Shown: positions 44,357 through 48,794 of the stretch, one piece after another
Numbering within the stretch: position 1 is the first letter of the stretch
Layout: the number at the start of each line of letters is the position of its first letter
Assembly: GCF_018380615.1 (NCBI RefSeq)
Contig: NZ_JAGYVZ010000030.1
Coordinates: 1 to 48,794, forward strand
Reading direction: 5' to 3'
DNA: 48,794 nucleotides
DNA from: Flavobacterium psychroterrae
GTDB lineage: Bacteria > Bacteroidota > Bacteroidia > Flavobacteriales > Flavobacteriaceae
Notes under the pieces: generated by a model
The model's database searches: none
Told to the model about the DNA's origin: nothing
The model's input: the letters and a program-made list of their open reading frames with translations, nothing else
Program-made: the position numbers and the translations under genes

Positions 44357-44749
44357 TTAAAGCTTCGTCATATTACTTGCAAGTGTTTCAATGAATTTGC
44401 TAATTGGTCCTTTGATCATCATAGCCATCATTGCATTAAATTCGCCTTCAAATTGAAGTTGAACAGCGCTTTCAGCATCAGAAATACTTTCGATATTCGA
44501 AACTAAAGTAAACGGAAGTTTATCACTTGCAGCACCCAAAGTAATTTTATTTGGTGCCACTTTATCCTTCATTTTTAGTTTTATTTCCGGCATACCTTTT
44601 AATCCAAAAATAAAAGAATCTTCGCCTGTAACTTCGAATTTGGCGATATTATCCGGCATTAATTTTTCATAATTTCGAACATCAGTCAATAAATCAAATA
44701 AATCTTGAGCTGATTTCTGAACAGTAACTTTTGGACTTTCTAAGTTCAT
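44357..44749 (-). CDS. SRPBCC (START-like) family protein
   Basis: This 130-residue soluble protein has a helix-grip fold: VQKSAQDLFDLLTDVRNYEK at the start, a curved sheet with FEVTGEDSFIFGLKGMPEIK, and a long C-terminal helix MIKGPISKFIETLASNM. Such proteins bind hydrophobic ligands, and polyketide-cyclase-like relatives are common. It is probably co-transcribed with pyrE, from which a 64-bp spacer of CTAAAAT repeats separates it. The ligand is unknown. Confidence 0.8.
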   Translation of the reverse strand: MNLESPKVTVQKSAQDLFDLLTDVRNYEKLMPDNIAKFEVTGEDSFIFGLKGMPEIKLKMKDKVAPNKITLGAASDKLPFTLVSNIESISDAESAVQLQFEGEFNAMMAMMIKGPISKFIETLASNMTKL

Positions 44750-44782
44750 ATATTTTTATTATTTATTGTTTTACAGCAATCT

Positions 44783-44813
44783 TAATCTAAATTCTAAAAT
44801 CTAAAATCTAAAA
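44783..44813. repeat. TCTAAAA tandem repeat
   Basis: About four TCTAAAA-like 7-bp units lie between pyrE and the SRPBCC gene. They are the reverse complement of the TTTTAGA array next to thrC at 3541-3569. Confidence 0.65.
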
Positions 44814-45464
44814 TTATTCCTGTTCCTGTCCCCAAGTCGATGGACTTTCGTTCCATTCCAGTAAAGTCGATTGTTGGTCTTCAGTAATGTATTGTTTCTG
44901 AACCGCCAAGTCTAGTAAGTTTTCGTAATTACTTAACGTGTATAAATCGATATTAGCGTTTTTAAAGTTCTCTTCGGCAACATTAAAACCGTACGTAAAA
45001 ATCGCTGCCATTCCTTTAATGTTCGCGCCTTCGTTACGTAAAGCCTCTACAGCCATCAAACTGCTGTTTCCTGTGCTAATTAAATCTTCGACAACCACAA
45101 CATTTTGACCTTTTTGTAAAAAACCTTCAACTTGGTTTTGTCTTCCGTGTTTTTTCGCTTCCGGACGCACATAAACAAACGGTAATCCAAGGCTTTCAGC
45201 AACAAGAATCCCTATTCCAATGGCTCCAGTGGCAACACCGGCAATTACATCTGGTTTCCCAAATTGTTTCTCAATATTTTTCGCAAATTCATCACGAACA
45301 TAGTTTCGGATGCTCGGAAATGAAAGAATTAACCTATTATCGCAATAAATAGGAGATTTCCAACCAGAAGCCCATGTAAAAGGATTTTCGGGATTCAATT
45401 TAATTGCATTTATTTGCAAAAGCAATTCGGCTGTTTTTTCGGCAGTATCTTTATTAAAAATCAT
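44814..45464 (-). CDS. pyrE: Orotate phosphoribosyltransferase
   Basis: The enzyme joins orotate and PRPP to make orotidine monophosphate for pyrimidine synthesis. With the ATG at 45464 it has 216 residues, starting MIFNKDTAEKTAELLLQINA. A start 11 codons earlier would use the promoter itself. The PRPP site is VVVVEDLISTGNSSL, and GVATGAIGIGILVAESL and YVRPEAKKHG are typical. The start codon lies 7 bp from that of the divergent Nudix gene, so its promoter is inside the Nudix coding region. Confidence 0.94.
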   Translation of the reverse strand: MIFNKDTAEKTAELLLQINAIKLNPENPFTWASGWKSPIYCDNRLILSFPSIRNYVRDEFAKNIEKQFGKPDVIAGVATGAIGIGILVAESLGLPFVYVRPEAKKHGRQNQVEGFLQKGQNVVVVEDLISTGNSSLMAVEALRNEGANIKGMAAIFTYGFNVAEENFKNANIDLYTLSNYENLLDLAVQKQYITEDQQSTLLEWNESPSTWGQEQE

Positions 45465-45468
45465 ACTA

Positions 45469-45498
45469 CAAATGTATAAAGTTTTTGTGAACGACAAA
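45469..45498 (-). promoter_or_regulatory. pyrE promoter inside the Nudix gene
   Basis: On the minus strand TTTG (45495-45498) and TACATTTG (45469-45476) are 18 bp apart and match the Bacteroidota consensus. The -7 box ends 4 bp before the pyrE ATG, so the transcript would be leaderless or nearly so. Confidence 0.6.
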
Positions 45499-46074
45499 CC
45501 ACTTTTTTTGACAAATGAAATCTCAAAAGAGACCGATTTTCAATTATTCTTGTTAGAGAGTATTGATATCGAGCATCTTATCGTCAAAATGTTTCAAAAT
45601 AAAATTCAAAAGGCTTATTTGTATCATCCTGACGAAAAGGAAATTATGAAGACCTTAAAGGCTAAAATTCCCGTTAATAAAGCGGGCGGAGGTCTTGTTT
45701 ACAATAAAAAAGGCGAAGTTCTCTTCATTTTCAGAAACGGAAAATGGGACTTACCAAAGGGCGGAATAGAAAAAGGGGAAGAAATTGAAGACACCGCAAT
45801 GCGCGAAGTCGAAGAAGAAACCGGCGTAGGCAAACTCCGAATCACAAATAAACTCGAAAAAACCTATCACGTTTTTAAACGCAACGGAAAATACAAACTC
45901 AAAGTCACACATTGGTTCGAAATGCAATCTGATTTTGAGGGAACGCCACAAGGTCAAATCGAAGAAGGAATCGAAAAAGTCGCCTGGTTAAACCCGGAAG
46001 AAATCAAAGAAGCCTTAAAAAACTCCTACGAAAACATAAAATTGCTATTTGAAGAAGAAAATCAATTTCAATAA
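45472..46074 (+). CDS. Nudix hydrolase
   Basis: This 200-residue protein hydrolyses a nucleoside diphosphate linked to another group; the substrate is not known. The Nudix box spans residues 97-119 (GGIEKGEEIEDTAMREVEEE then TGV), with all catalytic glutamates. It is preceded by GGLVYNKKGEVLFIFRNGKW. The N-terminal 65 residues form an extra region conserved in Bacteroidota relatives. A -7-like TATCTTTA lies inside pyrE at 45446-45453. Confidence 0.92.
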   Translation: MYKVFVNDKPLFLTNEISKETDFQLFLLESIDIEHLIVKMFQNKIQKAYLYHPDEKEIMKTLKAKIPVNKAGGGLVYNKKGEVLFIFRNGKWDLPKGGIEKGEEIEDTAMREVEEETGVGKLRITNKLEKTYHVFKRNGKYKLKVTHWFEMQSDFEGTPQGQIEEGIEKVAWLNPEEIKEALKNSYENIKLLFEEENQFQ

Positions 46075-46331
46075 CAATATCAAAAATCAAATTCCAATTT
46101 TTAAATTCCAAATTCCAATTCACAGTTCAGATTGAAATTTGGAATTTAAAATTTTGGATTTATTTAAATCTTCTGAAAGAGCGAAGCTACTATTTGCGTA
46201 TAAAGTAAAAAAATAATTTATTACTTTAAAATTGTAAAAGTAGGCAACTAAGACTATATTGCAAGAAAATACTGTAATTGTAAATTCTTATCCTATAACA
46301 TTTGAAAGATTTACAGTTAAGAAACATAATT
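46075..46331. repeat. Spacer with AAATTCCAA repeats
   Basis: AAATTCCAA-type units (46088-46120) are followed by an inverted unit AAATTTGGAATTT (46136-46148), giving a hairpin that may end the Nudix transcript. The same units occur at 3611-3642. No gene is seen. Confidence 0.55.
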
Positions 46332-46967
46332 ATGTTTTTTATCAAATTCAGCATACAAGCAATTTATCAAATGATTTTTAAAAACTTAAAACAAAATATA
46401 GATATAGAGGATAGTGCTTTTAATAAGTTGTACTCTACACGAATAAGAAGACTCGCAGAACGCCATTGGACACCGGTTGCAATTGCAAAAATTGCAGCAG
46501 ATTATCTGGTTGATAAACCCAACAAAAAAGTGCTGGATATTGGCGCCGGTGTTGGCAAGTTTTGTTTAGTGGGAGCAGCTTCAACAAAAGGCATTTTTTA
46601 CGGAGTCGAACAAAGAGCATCACTTATAAAACTATCAAAAAAAATAGCCGAAAAGCATAACGTTGAGAACGTTGAATTTATTCATTCTAATATCACCGAT
46701 ATTTCTTTTTCGGATTATGATGCATTTTACTTTTACAATTCTTTTTTCGAAAATGTAGATACTTCCTGTCCTATCGATAAAATTGTGGTTCCTAATAATG
46801 AATTGTTTCAATCTTATTCTAATTACGTTCGGGAACAGCTCAATAAAACGCCCAAATACACAAGACTTGTTACCTATTGGAGCACTTGGGAAGAAATACC
46901 CGAAAGTTTTAACTTAGAACATTCAGAACTCAATGGAGTATTAAATTTTTGGAGAAAAATGTCATAA
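46332..46967 (+). CDS. Class I SAM-dependent methyltransferase
   Basis: The Rossmann motif I is KVLDIGAGVGKFCLVG, with IFYGVEQRASLIKLSKKIAE as motif II and VEFIHSNITDISFSDYDAFY further on. The protein is about 211 residues from the ATG at 46332. A TTG ten codons earlier and a later ATG at 46371 are other options. The hydrophobic first 20 residues (MFFIKFSIQAIYQMIFKNL) could be a membrane-associated helix or an untranslated part if the later ATG is used. The methyl acceptor is unknown. It is isolated between repeat-rich spacers. Confidence 0.8.
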   Translation: MFFIKFSIQAIYQMIFKNLKQNIDIEDSAFNKLYSTRIRRLAERHWTPVAIAKIAADYLVDKPNKKVLDIGAGVGKFCLVGAASTKGIFYGVEQRASLIKLSKKIAEKHNVENVEFIHSNITDISFSDYDAFYFYNSFFENVDTSCPIDKIVVPNNELFQSYSNYVREQLNKTPKYTRLVTYWSTWEEIPESFNLEHSELNGVLNFWRKMS

Positions 46968-46993
46968 TGTAGTTGTAATTAAATTTTGTTAGT

Positions 46994-47104
46994 AGGGCGT
47001 GCCACCATTAAAAAAAGACCTAATCAACTTTGCGTTCATTAGGTCTTTTTTTAATGCTGTCGGGCTATACGCGCTACTTCGGTAGCCAGCTTCTATCCCT
47101 CACG
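46994..47104. repeat. Flavobacterium GGGCGTGCC...TCCCTCACGC repeat, split by a terminator
   Basis: The ends GGGCGTGCCACC and TTCTATCCCTCACGC and the middle TCGGGCTATACGCGCTAC follow the order of a spacer element I recall from many Flavobacterium genomes. A hairpin ATTAAAAAAAGACCTAAT / ATTAGGTCTTTTTTTAAT sits inside it. The words CTATCCCTCACGC and GAGCTACA recur at 47431-47453. Confidence 0.5.
47008..47054. terminator. Strong symmetrical hairpin terminator
   Basis: Arms 47007-47024 and 47038-47055 pair over about 17 bp (GACCTAAT / ATTAGGTC core) with A and T runs on the outside. It can end the methyltransferase transcript 40 bp after its stop. Confidence 0.85.
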
Positions 47105-47632
47105 CGGAGCTACAGTTTGAGAGAAAATTTTGTTTCAGGTTTCAGGTTTTTCCAGAACGTGCACAATGTTATAATTTAAGCTTTTTAATTTTGACTAATT
47201 CAACCTAGGTCGAAATGTGCCGTTAGGCACTAAATATCGGTAGTTAAATCAAATCTGTTTTTATCCGCGTTTTTACGAAGTAAATCTGTTTTATCCGCGT
47301 CAAAATTAGACGCTGATTTTACCGATTCGCTAAAGCGAAAACGCTGATAAAAATGGATTTTTCTAATTACTTTCTTCATTAAACTGTTAAGTAATTTTAT
47401 AGATTTTCCCTTAACTTAATGACATTGGCTCTATCCCTCACGCAGAGCTACACTTTGTCTTTAGGTTGTTTCAAGTTTCAAGTTTCAGGTTTGCTTTCGC
47501 AAGTTCGGCTTTGTAAAGTTTCTAAAATTTAACAACGATTGCAATTGAATTTTGACATTACTTTTTGATATTGATTTTTGATATTGATTTTTTTAACTAT
47601 TTCATGTCTCAAAAATCGTACTTTTGTTTAGC

Positions 47633-47686
47633 GTACAATAAGCAATAGATTGTACTTTAAAAATCATTTTTGATTGTATCGTACAA
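47633..47686. promoter_or_regulatory. Candidate operator of the XRE regulator
   Basis: GTACAAT (47633-47639) and ATTGTAC (47649-47655) form a dyad with a 9-bp spacer. A second, TTGTA-TCG-TACAA, lies at 47674-47686. The word CGTAC also occurs at 47618-47622 in a TACTTTTG promoter-like box (47619-47626). Autoregulation is inferred. Confidence 0.5.
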
Positions 47687-47708
47687 GACAAAATTTGTTT
47701 TTTAAATA

Positions 47709-47740
47709 TTGCCTGTTATTACCCTTTAATATTATCTTTG
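47709..47740 (+). promoter_or_regulatory. Promoter of the XRE gene
   Basis: TTG (47709-47711) and TATCTTTG (47733-47740, exact TAnnTTTG) are 21 bp apart. The -7 box ends only 4 bp before the ATG, so this transcript would be leaderless. Confidence 0.5.
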
Positions 47741-47744
47741 AATT

Positions 47745-48164
47745 ATGAGCACACTTACAAAATCAAACCATATAGGGCGAAAAATTAGCCGAATTCGTGA
47801 ACTTCGTGACATGAAACAAGAAGCTTTGGCACAAGCTTTAGGAACTAGCCAACAGACTATCTCGGCTCTTGAAAACAGTGAAACTATAGATGATGATAGA
47901 CTTGCCGAAGTAGCAAAAGCTTTGGGCGTAAGTGTTGAAGCCCTTAAAAACTTTTCAGACGAAGCCGCAATTAATTTTTTTAATAATTTCTACGATAATA
48001 GTGGAAGTCATGGTACTAATTTCGGAACCAATAATACCTGCAATTTTAATCCGCTCGATAAGTTAGTTGAAGCTTATGATGAAAATAAAAAACTTTACGA
48101 ACGTTTAGTTCAGGCTGAAAAAGACAAAGTTGAATTTTTACAAAATATATTAAAGGATAAATAG
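47745..48164 (+). CDS. XRE-family helix-turn-helix regulator
   Basis: This 139-residue protein has an N-terminal HTH_3 domain: IGRKISRIRELRDMKQEALA, QALGTSQQTISALENSE and EVAKALGVSVEALKNFSD (residues 7-73). An Asn/Gly-rich linker (IINFFNN to CNFNP region) and a C-terminal coiled-coil helix (EAYDENKKLYERLVQAEKDK) follow. It is a DNA-binding regulator that probably dimerises through that helix. Palindromes in the upstream DNA suggest autoregulation. No toxin gene is adjacent, so it is not clearly an antitoxin. Confidence 0.88.
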   Translation: MSTLTKSNHIGRKISRIRELRDMKQEALAQALGTSQQTISALENSETIDDDRLAEVAKALGVSVEALKNFSDEAAINFFNNFYDNSGSHGTNFGTNNTCNFNPLDKLVEAYDENKKLYERLVQAEKDKVEFLQNILKDK

Positions 48165-48186
48165 TCTTTTATACTTTATACAATTT

Positions 48187-48220
48187 AAAAAGCCTAATTT
48201 ATTTTTTTTATTAGGCTTTT
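48187..48220 (+). terminator. Terminator after the XRE gene
   Basis: AGCCTAAT (48191-48198) pairs with ATTAGGCT (48210-48217), flanked by A-rich DNA before and TTT after. Confidence 0.85.
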
Positions 48221-48234
48221 ATATTTTGCAGTTT

Positions 48235-48310
48235 CCGCTAGCGCGAGCGTCCCGCTCGTGACTATTTTCGATTTTTATTGCGTTCACGAGCTGGACGCTC
48301 GCGCTAGCGG
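48235..48310. repeat. REP-like GC-rich inverted repeat
   Basis: Arms of 27 bp (48235-48261, CCGCTAGCGCGAGCGTCCCG at the start, and 48284-48310) pair with one mismatch around a 22-bp AT-rich loop. The GC content contrasts sharply with the surroundings. Elements with GCTAGCGCGAGCGTC arms are repeated in various Bacteroidota genomes, from memory. Confidence 0.8.
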
Positions 48311-48355
48311 TGTGATTGTCTCGTGCTGAAAAAAGTTTACATGTTTATTTACAGG

Positions 48356-48721
48356 TCAATATGGCGGTTTTAATTTTCGTTCCATGTCCAAGCTTGCTAA
48401 GTATATCTTATCAATATTTGGCCAGGCTACATAATATTTCCAATTCTTTCCATCCCTTGTGCAAGCAATTATATATTCTCCATTTTCTATCTCTTTTATG
48501 TGATACTCACCACAACCTGTAATACTGTTTTTTACCATTAGTTTACTAATTGTAAATAGCTCATTATTTGTTGCTTGTCTCCAACTTGATTCATAGCTTC
48601 TCTTGTCGGTAATTATAGTATTATTTTCTTCACTACATTTTCCTATTATCCAGAAGAAACCAATTAATATTAACCCGTTGGGTGTAATTATTTCAAGTAA
48701 AAAATACGGACTAGATATTGT
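48356..48721 (-). pseudogene. Possible small exported protein lacking a start codon
   Basis: A minus-strand frame is open from 48721 down to the stop at 48356. It ends with a protein-like stretch (KYYVAWPNIDKIYLASLDME, then RKLKPPY) and carries a hydrophobic segment LILIGFFWIIGKC, like a damaged signal peptide, near its start. No ATG, GTG or TTG precedes that segment; the first ATG (48538) would remove half. It may be 5'-truncated, or use a rare start. The family is unknown. Confidence 0.4.
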
Positions 48722-48794
48722 TCAAGATACTGAAATTCAGTATCTTGATGTCGCCAAACAAAACAATATCTATGTCAAATATAATAAAAAATTA
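48597..48794 (+). CDS. Partial reading frame running off the right edge
   Basis: The plus-strand frame stays open to the window end and reads ININPLGVIISSKKYGLDIV then QDTEIQYLDVAKQNNIYVKY, which is protein-like. No ATG precedes it; a TTG at 48603 would start SVIIVLLFSSLHFPII. Its 5' part overlaps the minus-strand frame. The perfect inverted repeat TCAAGATACTG/CAGTATCTTGA (48722-48748) falls inside it. The function is unknown. Confidence 0.3.

Larger units (their letters stand above)
46968..47744. other. Gene-free, repeat-dense spacer upstream of the XRE gene
   Basis: These 777 bp hold a hairpin terminator (47008-47054), a Flavobacterium-type repeat (46994-47104) with a second partial copy (47428-47457), GTGCCGTTAGGCACTAAATAT (47217-47237), and two TCTGTTTTTATCCGCG-like units (47267-47300). 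The XRE promoter and candidate operators lie at 47617-47740. No coding region is convincing. Confidence 0.65.

Noticed and set aside
48316..48522. 68-codon plus-strand frame after the REP-like repeat
   Set aside because: It overlaps the more protein-like minus-strand frame and shows no family features.

Overview
The window reads as a chromosomal segment of a Flavobacterium-like member of the Bacteroidota. The DNA is AT-rich. Gene families such as the OstA-like protein, DUF349 protein, RimB-RimK fusion, lipoproteins with short lipoboxes and bacterial acyl-CoA-binding protein fit this group. Several genes are preceded by the Bacteroidota promoter element TAnnTTTG, and the spacers are full of short degenerate repeats of the kind common in Flavobacterium genomes. 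No rRNA, tRNA, CRISPR array or complete insertion sequence was seen.

Left edge (1-2077): an accessory minus-strand pair, a GHKL-type ATPase and a STAS/phosphoribosyltransferase-like partner. The partner looks cut short, and a transposase-like reading frame begins at its stop codon and runs off the window. Next (2246-7714) is the threonine operon, read leader - thrA (aspartokinase/homoserine dehydrogenase) - thrB - thrC. A 33-codon leader peptide rich in Thr and Ile codons, not previously listed as a gene here, precedes thrA and suggests attenuation. The thr spacers carry several repeat families.

8153-13315: hutH, then a PhoU-like DUF47 protein with a PiT phosphate transporter, then an SMI1/KNR4-HEAT gene boxed between two almost identical terminators. 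13340-17709 (minus): a translationally coupled PadR - membrane protein - serine hydrolase operon with a likely PadR operator, a DUF421 membrane protein and the RimB-RimK fusion. 17851-24612: clpC (minus), then gyrA and a TPR protein (plus). 24685-31769 (minus): OsmC-like protein, DUF349 protein, two tandem outer-membrane beta-barrel paralogues, and a TPR protein coupled to aroE. 32096-37555: class III aminotransferase, OstA-like protein and a GH13 lipoprotein.

37681-43304 (minus) is a housekeeping cluster: rsfS-ftsH, a strong terminator, then LUD protein - cdsA - phosphatidylserine decarboxylase - acyl-CoA-binding protein - lipoprotein superoxide dismutase. This links phospholipid synthesis to envelope protection. 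43398-46967 holds birA, an SRPBCC protein, pyrE and a Nudix hydrolase whose start codons lie only 7 bp apart back to back, and a methyltransferase. The last 1.8 kb is mostly repeats around one XRE-type regulator (47745-48164), with two apparently truncated reading frames facing away from each other at the right edge.

The most interesting leads are the thr leader/attenuator, the ATPase-STAS/PRTase pair at the left edge, and the extremely short or absent 5' leaders predicted at pyrE, the XRE gene and the thr leader.
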